From an uncultured Verrucomicrobiota bacterium (GTDB taxonomy: Bacteria > Verrucomicrobiota > Verrucomicrobiia > Limisphaerales > UBA1412), in assembly GCA_944389455.1 (NCBI GenBank), contig CALXMK010000012.1:1-64000 (forward strand): a DNA stretch of 64,000 bases, given 5' to 3'. Both the position numbers and the translations under genes were made by a program. This document shows, piece after piece, positions 1 to 9,188 of the stretch (positions are counted from its first letter, which is position 1; each line of letters starts with the position of its first letter). The notes below the pieces were generated by a model, which was not told the origin of the DNA, did not search any database, and saw only the letters and a list, made by a program, of their open reading frames with translations.

Positions 1-87
1 GGAGCGGATAAGAGAAAGCTCTATCGAATCGGAGCCAATTTTTCCTCTAAGACCGGTACCATTGAGGAATGGAAAGTAATTAAATAA
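1..87 (+). CDS. 3' end of an unidentified protein (partial)
   Basis: An open frame enters at the left edge and stops at TAA (85-87), giving 28 residues that end in EEWKVIK. The composition looks coding and no stop interrupts it. There is too little sequence to assign a family, and the rest lies outside the window. The following 517 bases hold no convincing gene, so this is probably the last gene of its unit. Confidence 0.45.
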   Translation, partial: GADKRKLYRIGANFSSKTGTIEEWKVIK

Positions 88-604
88 GAGCAGGAAGTCT
101 GTCTGAACTTTTGATAAAGTATCCAAAAGAAGAACTAATATCTCATGGAAAGTTGCTTTTAGGTGCTTTAAAAAGAGGTTAGATATATGTAATTGTTTTT
201 TAACTTAAGAGCCGCAAAAAATTTTCTCTAATTGACAGAAGTGAAAATGCTAAGTGGGGAATAACCATTCTATGTTCACTTTTTATGTTTGGGCTTTACC
301 GGAATGAATTCAGAAATGTACGGTTTGAGTAGAGATAAAAAGGGAGTGGAGAGAATTTCTTTTTGAAATAAAAGAAGATAAAAAAGAATAGAATAACTGA
401 TTTGTTATAAGTGATTGCCGTAGAGTATAAGAGTTATCATTTATATTAGAATTATAAATAAAAAAAATTAGTTATAATAATTTTTATATTGATTTATTTT
501 TTCAGGAGGAAGAGAATCGCCTTCGTGGCGGCCGTTGAAGACCGAGTGAACAAAGAGGAGATGGTTCTTCTGTGTTTCCCACAATCTACTTGGAAAATTA
601 AACT
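88..604. other. Long AT-rich intergenic / leader region before amt
   Basis: I see no convincing gene here on either strand: frames are short and broken by stops. The stretch is very AT-rich (notably 360-500), with A/T tracts around 450-500. A short GC-richer island (about 518-545) lies inside the probable amt leader and contains a small CGCC/GGCG hairpin with a TTCGT loop. A purine-rich GGAGGA element at about 505-511 is too far from the amt ATG to be its ribosome binding site. I could not find a convincing sigma-54 (GG-N10-GC) promoter. Confidence 0.4.
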
Positions 605-1987
605 ATGAAAAAGCGTTGGATTATCATGATGACCATTATGGTCATATTTGCAGTGTTGGGTGTTGTACTGCCGGAGGGATCTTCTTGGAATCCTGAAGGG
701 GAACCGCTTAACTTCGCTAATATGGCGTGGATGATTACGGCAACCATCTTCGTCTTAATGATGACGCCGGGGGTATCGTTCTTCTACGGAGGAATGGTTC
801 GAGCTAAAAACGTGATTTCTACTATGCTGCAGAGTTTTATTGCCATGGGGGTAATCAGCGTAATTTGGGTTGTTTTTGGTTTCAGTCTGGCCTTTGGAGA
901 GGATATAGGAGGGTTCATAGGTAATCCTTTGACCTATTTTATGTTTAAAGATGTCGGAATTCATATTCCGGTAGGATCTGAAAATTTGGCCTCTCTCGGA
1001 TTGACAATACCTTTGGCCCTTTATGCATTGTTCCAGATGAAATTTGCTATCATTACGCCATCCCTGATTACGGGATCTTTTGCGGAGCGTGTTCACTTTT
1101 CGGGATATCTGGTATTCATGATGCTCTGGTGCATTTTTGTTTATTGTCCGCTGGCTCACTGGACTTGGCATCCGGAAGGGTTTTTAGGGCAGATGTTTGT
1201 CAAAGATTTCGCTGGAGGCATTGTGGTTCATGCTTCTTCCGGTGTGGCGGCGTTGACGGGAGCTATTTTCCTGGGACGGCGAAAGACAGTTGGAGTGTTT
1301 CGTCCGGCAAACATCGCCTTTGTGATTCTGGGAGCAGCCATGCTCTGGTTAGGATGGTTTGGATTCAACGGTGGTTCTTCTCTGGCTGCGGACGGAGTAG
1401 CCGTAAAGGCCTTCCTTAATACAAATACGGCTTGTGCTACGGCAATGCTGGTATGGGTGTTCTTTGATTGTCTGCGTGGACGTAAGCCTTCTGCTATGGG
1501 GGCCTCGGTAGGCGCGGTTGTAGGTTTGGTGGCCATTACTCCTTCGGCAGGATGGGTCAGTGTCGGAGATAGTATTGCGATAGCCTTGATCACAACTCTT
1601 GTCTGCAATACGGCCGTACACTGGAAGAACAAGACTCATGTGGATGATGCTCTGGATGTGTTTCCAACCCATGGAGTAGGAGGAATCATAGGAACAATCC
1701 TGACAGGTATCTTTGTTTATGAGACAACAGAGATTTCTCATCTGCATAGTTTCTTCAATCATTTGGTGGCGGTTGTCTTGGTGTTCGGGTATACCTTTGT
1801 TGTAACTTATATCCTCTATTGGCTGACAAGCAAGATGGTCCCGATGCGCGTTTCTGCGGAGAGCGAGCAATTGGGATTGGATCGCAGTCAGCATGATGAG
1901 CTCTACGGAGTAGGGATGCTGACCGAAGAGGGAGCAAACGAATTGGCAGAATATCATGAAGAACATAATAATTTCATAGATAAATAA
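605..1987 (+). CDS. amt: Ammonium transporter (Amt/MEP/Rh family)
   Basis: Inner-membrane channel for ammonium uptake, working as a trimer. The 460-residue product starts with a hydrophobic leader (residues 5-24) followed by about 11 membrane segments, the usual Amt architecture and length. Family signatures visible: FFYGGMVRAKN early on, SFAERVHFSGY, PLAHWTWHPEGF, and the two pore histidines in VVHASSGVAAL and FPTHGVGGIIG. The C-terminal cytosolic tail carries the conserved GLDRSQHDELYGV segment, which in AmtB-type proteins contacts the PII protein GlnK. No glnK/glnB lies next to it, unlike the common glnK-amtB pair, so the PII partner must be encoded elsewhere. An intrinsic terminator follows directly, so the gene is probably monocistronic. 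Confidence 0.95.
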   Translation: MKKRWIIMMTIMVIFAVLGVVLPEGSSWNPEGEPLNFANMAWMITATIFVLMMTPGVSFFYGGMVRAKNVISTMLQSFIAMGVISVIWVVFGFSLAFGEDIGGFIGNPLTYFMFKDVGIHIPVGSENLASLGLTIPLALYALFQMKFAIITPSLITGSFAERVHFSGYLVFMMLWCIFVYCPLAHWTWHPEGFLGQMFVKDFAGGIVVHASSGVAALTGAIFLGRRKTVGVFRPANIAFVILGAAMLWLGWFGFNGGSSLAADGVAVKAFLNTNTACATAMLVWVFFDCLRGRKPSAMGASVGAVVGLVAITPSAGWVSVGDSIAIALITTLVCNTAVHWKNKTHVDDALDVFPTHGVGGIIGTILTGIFVYETTEISHLHSFFNHLVAVVLVFGYTFVVTYILYWLTSKMVPMRVSAESEQLGLDRSQHDELYGVGMLTEEGANELAEYHEEHNNFIDK

Positions 1988-2020
1988 GTATTTGTTCTTT
2001 TATTTGAATGAGATGTACTA

Positions 2021-2050
2021 AGGGCAGTCCTGATATGGGATTGCCCTTTT
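2021..2050 (+). terminator. Intrinsic terminator after amt
   Basis: Hairpin with arms GGGCAGTCC (2022-2030) and GGATTGCCC (2038-2046), one G-U pair, a 7-base loop and an outer A-T pair, followed by TTTT. It lies 34 bases past the amt stop. Confidence 0.75.
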
Positions 2051-2127
2051 CTATTTCAAAGGAGGCTAAATGAATTGATTAAAAAAGCCCCGTTGTGTCA
2101 ATATAAGTGTGGAATGAGAGAAGCGAT

Positions 2128-3240
2128 ATGAAAAGAATTCATCCAATTGTCTGTTTTTTAATGAGTTTGCTGCTTATTTATTTTATGGGATCTGGTTGGA
2201 AAGCAATGGCGGCATCAGATAAAGAGGGAGAGAAATTTTCTGCCTCTTCCTCAAAGACTGTGAAAAGAGAAACTGAGCCTTGGTTTAAGACACGAGGAAT
2301 AGTGGCAGGGTGGAACGATGTTTGCAATCCGGAGTTGATAGATTATATTTCTTTAGCGAAAACTAACGGAATAAACACCTTCAGTATATTTGGTGCTAAC
2401 CGTGAGTCTGAGGAATGGAAAGAGTTTGTCCGGCAGTGCGGGAAAGTGGGAATAGAATTAGAGTATGAAGAGCATCAGATGTCATTTTTACTTCCAAGGG
2501 CGTTGTTCAATTCGCATCCGGAGTATTTTAGAATGGATGAGAAAGGGCAAAGGGTTAGTGATGCAAACGGATGTCCCTCTTCGGAAGGAGCCTTAGCTGA
2601 GGTTCGAAGAAATACTGCTATTTTGGCAAAGAATTATGTACCCACAAATAATAGGTATTATTTCTGGTTTGATGATGGAGGCGGAATTTGCCATTGCGAT
2701 AAATGCAAAGGGCTGAATTACGCAGATCAGGCATTGTTATTTGAGAACGAGATTATTAAAGTACTTCAGAAGATTAATCCGGAAGCTATGTTGGCGCATC
2801 TATGTTATCCGGGAGCAGAGGAGGCACCCCAAAAAATAAAACCTCATCCCGATATTTTTTTGGAATTTGCTCCGTTTTACAGGAATTTATTGCGTCCTCT
2901 CCGAGAAAAGTCTGCGGTTGGCAAGTATGGTGTGACTCATGGAGAATATCTCAAAACTCTTGAAGAGCATCTCAAAGTTTTTCCGGCCGAGACAGCACAG
3001 GTTTTGGAGTATTGGATGGATGATTCTCTTTTCAGCGAATGGAATCCGAATGATTTGAAAGAGGTAGAATGGAATTTGGATATCTTTCGGAAGGATTTAG
3101 ATACCTATGCCTCATTTGGAATAAGGCATATTGTATGCTACAGCGTTTATGTAGGGCCTGCTTATGTGAAGAAATTTGGATATCCCAGGTTTCTTGAGGA
3201 ATATGGGAAAGGATTGTTGAATTATGAGAATAAAGAATAG
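2128..3240 (+). CDS. Secreted DUF4838-like protein (TIM-barrel, glycoside-hydrolase-like)
   Basis: The ATG at 2128 (MKRIHPIV...) is preferred over an in-frame GTG 21 bases upstream, because GAGAG sits before it and an N-terminal signal peptide (hydrophobic residues 6-21) follows. The 370-residue mature part resembles the DUF4838 group seen in Bacteroidota and PVC bacteria. The central segment contains WFDDGGGICHCDKCKG followed by a long helix with FENEIIKVL and the AHLCYPG strand, which matches that group's W-x-D...C-x-C-x-x-C pattern. These proteins are predicted TIM barrels distantly related to glycoside hydrolases acting on complex glycans, but no reaction is established for this one. The paired cysteines (CHCDKC) could bind a metal (inference). 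Its neighbours are other exported proteins. Confidence 0.6.
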   Translation: MKRIHPIVCFLMSLLLIYFMGSGWKAMAASDKEGEKFSASSSKTVKRETEPWFKTRGIVAGWNDVCNPELIDYISLAKTNGINTFSIFGANRESEEWKEFVRQCGKVGIELEYEEHQMSFLLPRALFNSHPEYFRMDEKGQRVSDANGCPSSEGALAEVRRNTAILAKNYVPTNNRYYFWFDDGGGICHCDKCKGLNYADQALLFENEIIKVLQKINPEAMLAHLCYPGAEEAPQKIKPHPDIFLEFAPFYRNLLRPLREKSAVGKYGVTHGEYLKTLEEHLKVFPAETAQVLEYWMDDSLFSEWNPNDLKEVEWNLDIFRKDLDTYASFGIRHIVCYSVYVGPAYVKKFGYPRFLEEYGKGLLNYENKE

Positions 3241-3362
3241 TTATAGGATTCATTATCCGTCTGTTTTCAGCAGATAGAGGTGGGGTGGTTGAGGAGATTA
3301 TCATTGGGAGTAAATCGATTGACTTCAGCGAGAAGTAATGTTAGGCTGAGAGTGTATTGAAT

Positions 3363-4583
3363 ATGAAGATATTATTATCCTTATTGATAGGAGTTTTAGT
3401 GGGAACAGTTTCGCTTCAAGCTTCGGAGAGTCCGGTGACTCTACTTTCGTCTATGAAGTTGGATTCAGAAGAGGAAGTTCGGCTCGCAGCTTCTGAGAGG
3501 GTGGTTCTTTTTGAGGATGATTTTACCGAACCGGAAATGAGTGAAGCCTGGACTTTGGATGAGAGGCCTTTTGACTTAAGTGAGGAGAGCGAGGCAAACG
3601 GTGTTTTTAGCTATTATATTGAACAAGGGGTAATACTGGATTATCAGTTAAAAAGCGGTAATTGGGGAGGAGGTGCTTATTTGAGTACGACAGGATATAC
3701 GGCTTCTGTAACAAAGCCTCTGATTTTTGAAATTCGACGTTCGGTTTACTCGTTGTTAGGAGAGGGAGCGCGCTGTTCTGTTTTGATTTATCAGGGAGAT
3801 GGGTCAGAACGTCGTATCCATTTTTCGGATATGAATGAGGGGGAACATCAAATAGGTTGGTGCTATAACCGTTTGAGCGGAGAATCCGGAGATAATCCGG
3901 TCGGGACAGGAATTGTAATGGAAACGCTTCAACAGGAAGAGCTGCTTAATTATGGGGACCATACCGTGAAAATGGTTGTCAATGGGGTGAGTGTTGATTT
4001 CTATGTGGATGATATATTGGGGGCCAGCATAGACTTCCCCGTGACGGAAGATATTCACTTTGGTTTTGGAGTTTATGCGCAGGAGCCGGATGATATGACA
4101 TATGCGATTTTTCAGGAGGCAAGTATTTCACAAGAGATTTATGAGGAAGGGTTCCCCATTATTACGACTCAGCCTTTGAGCCAGAAAGCCAAAGCGGGTG
4201 AAACAATTGCTTTATCCGTGGAGGCTCTGAATGCGGAATTTTATCAGTGGTACAAGGATGAAACAGCAATAGAAGGAGCAACTAATGCCGTTTTGCAGTT
4301 GGAGGCTATTTCTCAGGAAGATGCCGGTTCATATCTGGTAGAAGTGGGAAATGATCTGGGAACGGTAAATAGTGTTCCCGCGACAGTTACCGTGATCAGT
4401 TCTCCGGCAGGAGAGGTTTCTCTGGAATATACTTATACAGAGGAGAGTTTAATTTTGAGTTTTACCGGAACACTTCAGGTAAGTGAAGACGGAATCAATT
4501 GGAGTGATTTAACCTCTGCTCAGTCTCCTTATACAGTGAAGATAGGAGAGAAAAGTCGGCAATTTTTCCGTGCCGTGAACTAA
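3363..4583 (+). CDS. Secreted protein with LamG-like and Ig-like domains
   Basis: The ATG at 3363 is chosen over a TTG two codons upstream. Residues 1-20 form a signal peptide ending near LQASES. Residues of about 50-250 look like a concanavalin/laminin-G-type beta sandwich: it begins VLFEDDFTEPEMSEAW and ends in DDMTYAIF. Residues of about 265-345 are an immunoglobulin I-set-like domain with the hallmarks FYQWYKDETAIEGAT and EDAGSYLVEVGNDLG. The last 50 residues form a small module ending SRQFFRAVN, similar to the ends of two other exported proteins in this window. Ig domains of this type are common in Verrucomicrobiota secreted proteins. Probably a surface or polysaccharide-binding protein; no catalytic site is evident. 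Confidence 0.6.
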   Translation: MKILLSLLIGVLVGTVSLQASESPVTLLSSMKLDSEEEVRLAASERVVLFEDDFTEPEMSEAWTLDERPFDLSEESEANGVFSYYIEQGVILDYQLKSGNWGGGAYLSTTGYTASVTKPLIFEIRRSVYSLLGEGARCSVLIYQGDGSERRIHFSDMNEGEHQIGWCYNRLSGESGDNPVGTGIVMETLQQEELLNYGDHTVKMVVNGVSVDFYVDDILGASIDFPVTEDIHFGFGVYAQEPDDMTYAIFQEASISQEIYEEGFPIITTQPLSQKAKAGETIALSVEALNAEFYQWYKDETAIEGATNAVLQLEAISQEDAGSYLVEVGNDLGTVNSVPATVTVISSPAGEVSLEYTYTEESLILSFTGTLQVSEDGINWSDLTSAQSPYTVKIGEKSRQFFRAVN

Positions 4584-4627
4584 TTGGAGTGAAAATCTGA
4601 GAGAAGTATAATTCATTGGAATAGAGA

Positions 4628-7153
4628 ATGATATCTGGAATTAAAACAAAACTGTTGGCAGGAGTTATCTGTTTAAGCGCTGTTTTTGTTTCTGCGGAAA
4701 CTCTGGGTAATTATGAGGCGGAGCGGACTCTCTCGGAGAGATTACGGAATAAAGTTTACCGGGATAACGTTAAACCTCAATATTGGCTGGGAGATACCTT
4801 TGGTTATCGGAATCATCTCTCTGGAGGCAGGTATGAGTATATTTTTGTAGATGCTTCCACCGGAGAAAGACGTCCTGCGTTTGATTTATCAAGGCTGGAA
4901 CAGGTTCTCTCGGAAGCCGGATTGGGGCAGGAAGAACCCGGTAAATTATTTTTAGCACATTGGAGTTTGGATCAAACAGGAAAGATATTGAATTTTAGAA
5001 TGAAAGGAAAAGATTGGATCTGTAATCTGGATGATTACAAACTCAGTCAAAAGGGAGATTCCGCTCCAGCTCAGCCCTTTTCTACAAAAATGCTTCGTTC
5101 TCGTTATGCGGGAGAAGTGGTATATTTGACTTTCGTCAACCAATTGGATAAACCTATCAAGATTTTCTGGGTTAATGGAGATGATCAAAGACAGTATGGG
5201 GTGTTGCAGCCGGGAGATAGTTACCGTCAGCATACTTTTGAGGGACATATTTGGAGAGTCAGTGATTCTTCGGATAGAACGATAGCGGTTGTGGAAGCTA
5301 GTGCAAAAGAGGATTACTTTGAGTTTACTCCGGAGAGGGTGAAATTGACTTTGGAAGCCGAGAGTAATACCGCTAAAGAGGAGAAAGAGCAATCTTCTCC
5401 AGCAACGGTGCCTCAACAGGGAGTTTCTCCTGATGGAAGTTGGAGAGCAGAAGTTCGAAATAATAATGTTTGTCTGCACCATATTCCTTCTGGAGAGGAA
5501 ACCATATTGACAGAGGATGGAAATGAATTTGATGGGTATGAGCCGAGAGTTTTTTGGGCGCCGGATAGTCGTCATTTTATAGTATTGAAATCAACACATC
5601 CGGAGGAACGGAAGATTCATTTTGTAGAGTCTACACCGAAAGATCAGCTTCAACCTAAATTACATACATTAACATATGTTAAGCCTGGGGATCCTCTTCC
5701 GTTTCAACGACCCAAACTTTTCTCCGTTGAAAAGAAGAGTTTAATTCCGGTTTCAGAAGAAGAGCAGCCTAATCCTTGGAGTATTTCTCATTTCCAATGG
5801 GCGCCTGATTCAAAGACGTTTTATTATCTCTATAATCGCAGAGGACATCAACGGTTGGCATTGTTAGCGATAGATGCGGAGAGCGGAGCCATACGCGTCG
5901 TGGCGGAAGAGCAATCTGAGACATTTATCGATTATTCAAATAAGACGTTGGTTCATCCGATTTTCGGTACGGGGGAGTTAATCTGGATGAGCGAACGAGA
6001 TGGATGGAACCATCTTTATCTTTATGATTTGGCTTCGGGTAATGTGAAAAAACAGATTACTTCCGGAGAGTGGGTTGTAAGGAAAATTGAGCGTTTAGAT
6101 GATGAGAAACGACAGATTTGGTTTTGGGCAGGAGGAATTTATCCAGAGCAGGATCCCTATTATCTGCATTTGGCGCGAGTAAATTATGATGGAACAGGAT
6201 TAGTTATCCTGACAAAAGGAGATGGAACCCATACGGTAGAGTTTTCTCCTGATGGAAAATGGTTTTTGGATCGCTATTCCAGAGTAGATTTACCTCCTAT
6301 TACGGAGTTAAGACGTTCGTCGGACGGATCATTGGCCTGCGAATTAGAAAAAGCGGATGCCTCTGAATTGATGGAGGCCGGTTGGGTGCCGCAGGAGCGT
6401 TTTACGGCTAAGGGGCGTGACGGCAGCACTGATATTTATGGGGTCATCACACGGCCCACCCATTTTGATCCTAACAAGAAGTATCCTGTGATAGAGGAAA
6501 TCTATGCCGGACCGCACGGTTCATTTACTCAGAAGAGCTTTTCTCCGGAAAACAAGCGACAAAGAATGGCAGAACTTGGTTTTATCGTTGTGCAGATGGA
6601 TGGAATGGGAACCAATGACAGAGGTAAAAAATTTCATGATGTTTGCTGGAAAAATTTGGGGGATTCCGGTTTCCCGGATCGGATTTTATGGATAAAAGCT
6701 GCAGCTGAAAAGTATCCTTACATGGATATTGAGCATGTAGGAATTTATGGCGGCAGTGCTGGAGGCCAGAGTTCTACAAGAGCGCTGTTAGCTTATGGGG
6801 ATTTCTATAAAGTAGCGGTTTCCGATTGCGGCTGCCATGACAACCGAATGGATAAAATTTGGTGGAATGAAGCTTGGATGGGATGGCCGATTGGAGAGCA
6901 TTATGCAGAGCAATCGAATGTAACCCAAGCCCATCGCTTAAAGGGTAAGCTTTTTTTAACTGTAGGAGAAGTGGATAGCAATGTTGATCCGGCTTCTACA
7001 ATGCAGGTAGTCAAGGCACTTATCGACGCGAATAGAGATTTTGAGATGTTAGTCATTCCGGGAGCAAATCATGGTGCCGGAGAGCATCCGTATGCGAATC
7101 GCAAGAGAATGGAATTCTTTGTAAGGCACCTATTGGATGAACCTGTGAAGTAG
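4628..7153 (+). CDS. S9 family serine peptidase, dipeptidyl peptidase IV-like
   Basis: Exported 841-residue peptidase with a signal peptide (residues 1-23). Residues of about 250-580 form a DPPIV-N-type beta-propeller with repeated blades such as VSPDGSW, FWAPDSRHF, QWAPDSKTF and FSPDGKWF. The C-terminal 240 residues are the alpha/beta-hydrolase peptidase S9 domain. The catalytic triad is readable: Ser710 in GGSAGG, Asp783 in GEVDSNVDP and His815 in GANHGAG; the spacing of 73 and 32 is close to that of human DPP IV. The family removes Xaa-Pro (sometimes Xaa-Ala) dipeptides. With the hydroxyproline dehydratase-like enzyme in the same window, a role in collagen-like peptide use is plausible (inference). 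The first ~230 residues are an extra N-terminal region that I do not recognise. Confidence 0.88.
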   Translation: MISGIKTKLLAGVICLSAVFVSAETLGNYEAERTLSERLRNKVYRDNVKPQYWLGDTFGYRNHLSGGRYEYIFVDASTGERRPAFDLSRLEQVLSEAGLGQEEPGKLFLAHWSLDQTGKILNFRMKGKDWICNLDDYKLSQKGDSAPAQPFSTKMLRSRYAGEVVYLTFVNQLDKPIKIFWVNGDDQRQYGVLQPGDSYRQHTFEGHIWRVSDSSDRTIAVVEASAKEDYFEFTPERVKLTLEAESNTAKEEKEQSSPATVPQQGVSPDGSWRAEVRNNNVCLHHIPSGEETILTEDGNEFDGYEPRVFWAPDSRHFIVLKSTHPEERKIHFVESTPKDQLQPKLHTLTYVKPGDPLPFQRPKLFSVEKKSLIPVSEEEQPNPWSISHFQWAPDSKTFYYLYNRRGHQRLALLAIDAESGAIRVVAEEQSETFIDYSNKTLVHPIFGTGELIWMSERDGWNHLYLYDLASGNVKKQITSGEWVVRKIERLDDEKRQIWFWAGGIYPEQDPYYLHLARVNYDGTGLVILTKGDGTHTVEFSPDGKWFLDRYSRVDLPPITELRRSSDGSLACELEKADASELMEAGWVPQERFTAKGRDGSTDIYGVITRPTHFDPNKKYPVIEEIYAGPHGSFTQKSFSPENKRQRMAELGFIVVQMDGMGTNDRGKKFHDVCWKNLGDSGFPDRILWIKAAAEKYPYMDIEHVGIYGGSAGGQSSTRALLAYGDFYKVAVSDCGCHDNRMDKIWWNEAWMGWPIGEHYAEQSNVTQAHRLKGKLFLTVGEVDSNVDPASTMQVVKALIDANRDFEMLVIPGANHGAGEHPYANRKRMEFFVRHLLDEPVK

Positions 7154-7291
7154 ATTCCATAGAAAGATTGGAATGAGAGAGAATATTTTCTTTTCTTAAA
7201 AAATCGAGAATGATGTTTTATAAAGGAGAGCTTATCCTCCAACGCTTATATTTGTCTTGACGAAGAAGAAAGAATAGCTGAAAGTTACTCG

Positions 7292-8509
7292 TTGCTTGTG
7301 TTAAGCGCGAGTCAGAAAAATAAAGGAGAGACAACGGAACCTGAAAGGTTATCCGTTTTGAAACAATTTAATGAGCCTTCACGTAAAGGTTGGGAGAAGG
7401 TTCCAGAAAAAGATTGGCAGGACTGGAGATGGCAGATGCGCCATCGTCTCAGGTCCTTGCAAGAGTTGGCTGAGTTTTCTGGACGTAAAGATTTATTAGG
7501 GGAGCAGAGTGTTGTTTCGGAAGATTGGAAGTTATTTCCTGTTTCATTAACTCCTTATTTGACCACGTTGATCGATTGGGAAAATCCTCGTGATCCAGTT
7601 GGGATTCAATTCATTCCATCGAGACTGGAGTCTCATATATTGCCGATAGAATCGCTGGATCCTTGCAGTGAGGAACCTTATACAGTCGCTCCGGGGTTAG
7701 TGCATAGATATCCAGATAGAGTATTATTATTAGCATCAAATCATTGTCCAGCCTATTGTCGGCACTGTACCCGCAGTCGTTTAGTGGGAGCGGATGAATT
7801 ATCGCTTTCGGCGGCAATGTGTTGTGAAGGAGCTGTGCAGGCACAGTTGGATTATATTCGGGCTCATACAGAGATTAGGGATGTCCTAGTGAGCGGGGGA
7901 GATCCACTTTTGCTTTCAGATCATAAGTTAGAGGAACTTTTGAGGAATCTTCGCAGTATTTCTCATGTGGAAATTCTGAGAATTGGAACCAGAGTTCCGA
8001 TTACTTTGCCTCAACGGGTGACTGAGGAGTGTGTATCGATGCTTCAAAAATTTCACCCTCTCTATGTCAATATACAATGTAATCATCCCAATGAATTGAC
8101 GCTAGTTTCAAGAGCTGCCTTGGAACGTTTGGCCAACGCGGGAATTCCTCTGGGAAATCAATCGGTATTGTTGCGGGGAGTAAATGATGATCCTACAGTG
8201 ATGACAGCCTTAGTGCAAAAGCTTTTGATTTGCCGAGTTCGACCTTATTATCTTTATCAGTGTGATTTGGTTTGTGGAACTTCACACTTGAGAGTTCCAG
8301 CAGAAGAGGGAGTTCGTTTAATTGGAGCTTTGCGTGGTTTTACGAGTGGTTTTGCTGTACCAGAGTTTGTAATTGATGTACCGGGAGGAGGAAAGATTCC
8401 TTTTACGCATGAAACAATGATAGGAGAGAGTGGAGACCAGCTGCTTTTAAAAAATTATGAGGGAAAACAAGTGACTTATCCTCGTTCTGCGGTGGAACTT
8501 AATCCATAA
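7292..8509 (+). CDS. KamA/EpmB-type radical SAM protein (lysine 2,3-aminomutase family)
   Basis: Radical SAM enzyme of the lysine 2,3-aminomutase family. The cluster motif CPAYCRHC (Cys152, Cys156, Cys159 counted from the TTG) is the CxxxCxxC form, and the C-terminal DVPGGGKIP matches the family's substrate/PLP region. The N-terminal segment VPEKDWQDWRWQMRHRL also matches KamA. No ATG exists near the start; TTG at 7292 or GTG at 7298 gives about 405 residues, close to KamA (~415) and longer than EpmB (~340). Whether it acts on free lysine or a protein-bound substrate cannot be told: no epmA, efp or lysine-fermentation genes are nearby. A terminator follows. Confidence 0.82.
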   Translation: MLVLSASQKNKGETTEPERLSVLKQFNEPSRKGWEKVPEKDWQDWRWQMRHRLRSLQELAEFSGRKDLLGEQSVVSEDWKLFPVSLTPYLTTLIDWENPRDPVGIQFIPSRLESHILPIESLDPCSEEPYTVAPGLVHRYPDRVLLLASNHCPAYCRHCTRSRLVGADELSLSAAMCCEGAVQAQLDYIRAHTEIRDVLVSGGDPLLLSDHKLEELLRNLRSISHVEILRIGTRVPITLPQRVTEECVSMLQKFHPLYVNIQCNHPNELTLVSRAALERLANAGIPLGNQSVLLRGVNDDPTVMTALVQKLLICRVRPYYLYQCDLVCGTSHLRVPAEEGVRLIGALRGFTSGFAVPEFVIDVPGGGKIPFTHETMIGESGDQLLLKNYEGKQVTYPRSAVELNP

Positions 8510-8602
8510 AATCTATTTATTTAAAGGGAAATACGTGCAGCTTCCATTGCTCGTTGCCGGAACAGTGGTAATTAGAGGGAAAAAGGGGATTTAGAAAAAG
8601 AG

Positions 8603-8640
8603 AACCACCCTGGAATTTGTTTTCCGCGGGTGGTTTACTT
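8603..8640 (+). terminator. Terminator-like hairpin after the KamA-family gene
   Basis: Perfect 8-bp stem AACCACCC (8603-8610) / GGGTGGTT (8628-8635) with a 17-base loop, followed by TTTACTTT. It is well placed to end the upstream plus-strand unit. Confidence 0.6.
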
Positions 8641-9060
8641 TAAGTAAGAGTTTTCGACATTTGAAGTGTCGAAACGGTTTTGATTCTGTTTATTACGCGG
8701 TATAAAAGAAAAGGTTCTGACTCTTCTTCACAGGTATCTTCCCACTCTAGGAGCTCTACTGGAATTCCGACGAAGGTCAGAGTGAAGCTAATCTTGTTTT
8801 TTTCTGGATCCGTAGTAGAAGAGAATTTGTTCAATGAGCGATTGGGCAGTCTGGCACATAAGATTCGGCACCAAATCCATTTCATTTAGTTCCTTAGTTC
8901 TTCAGTGTTCTTCAGTTCTGGCAGGATAATAGATTTATATGTCTGTGGAGAGGGCGGAGAACCTTGGGAGAGTCTTCAATTGAGAGTAAATTCCAATTCA
9001 GCGAGTTGTATTCTGCAAAGGTGTTGGATTCGATTTAGAGAGAAAAATAAAGAAGAAGAA
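8640..9060 (-). pseudogene. Possible decayed gene, family unknown
   Basis: The best single frame on the minus strand (about 81 codons from 8885) has a protein-like second half (NKISFTLTFVGIPVELLEWE) but an implausible start. The other frames carry coding-like pieces in the right order: ENRIQHLCRIQLAELEF, then SIILPELKNTEELRN, then NEMDLVPNLMCQTAQSLIEQ. Reading them together requires at least two frameshifts. This looks more like the remnant of one small cytosolic protein than an intact gene. I do not recognise the family. Further upstream (9060-9130) I see nothing. Confidence 0.3.
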
Positions 9061-9130
9061 TGGAATTTTTAAAATAAAAATCCGATTGATTCATTCGTAT
9101 TGTCTTTTATGTATATCGTAAATGAGTGAA

Positions 9131-9160
9131 AAAAAGAAGGGGGCTATTGTCCCCTTCTTT
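9131..9160 (-). terminator. Intrinsic terminator of the sigma-factor operon
   Basis: Perfect 10-bp stem AAAGAAGGGG (9133-9142) / CCCCTTCTTT (9151-9160) with an 8-base loop. On the minus strand it is followed by a run of T, 29 bases beyond the stop of the last gene. Confidence 0.8.
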
Positions 9161-9188
9161 ATATTTAATGATTAATGGCTGTTAATTG

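Noticed and set aside
1349..1966. A 205-codon minus-strand open frame opposite amt
   Set aside because: Antisense to a clear ammonium transporter; the translation has no signal or domain and looks random.
4952..5575. A 207-codon minus-strand open frame opposite the S9 peptidase gene
   Set aside because: Shadow of a strongly supported peptidase gene; sequence is rich in Arg/Ser without any motif.
8680..8889. A 69-codon plus-strand gene
   Set aside because: The opposite strand has the more protein-like pieces; this frame lacks a ribosome site and any motif.
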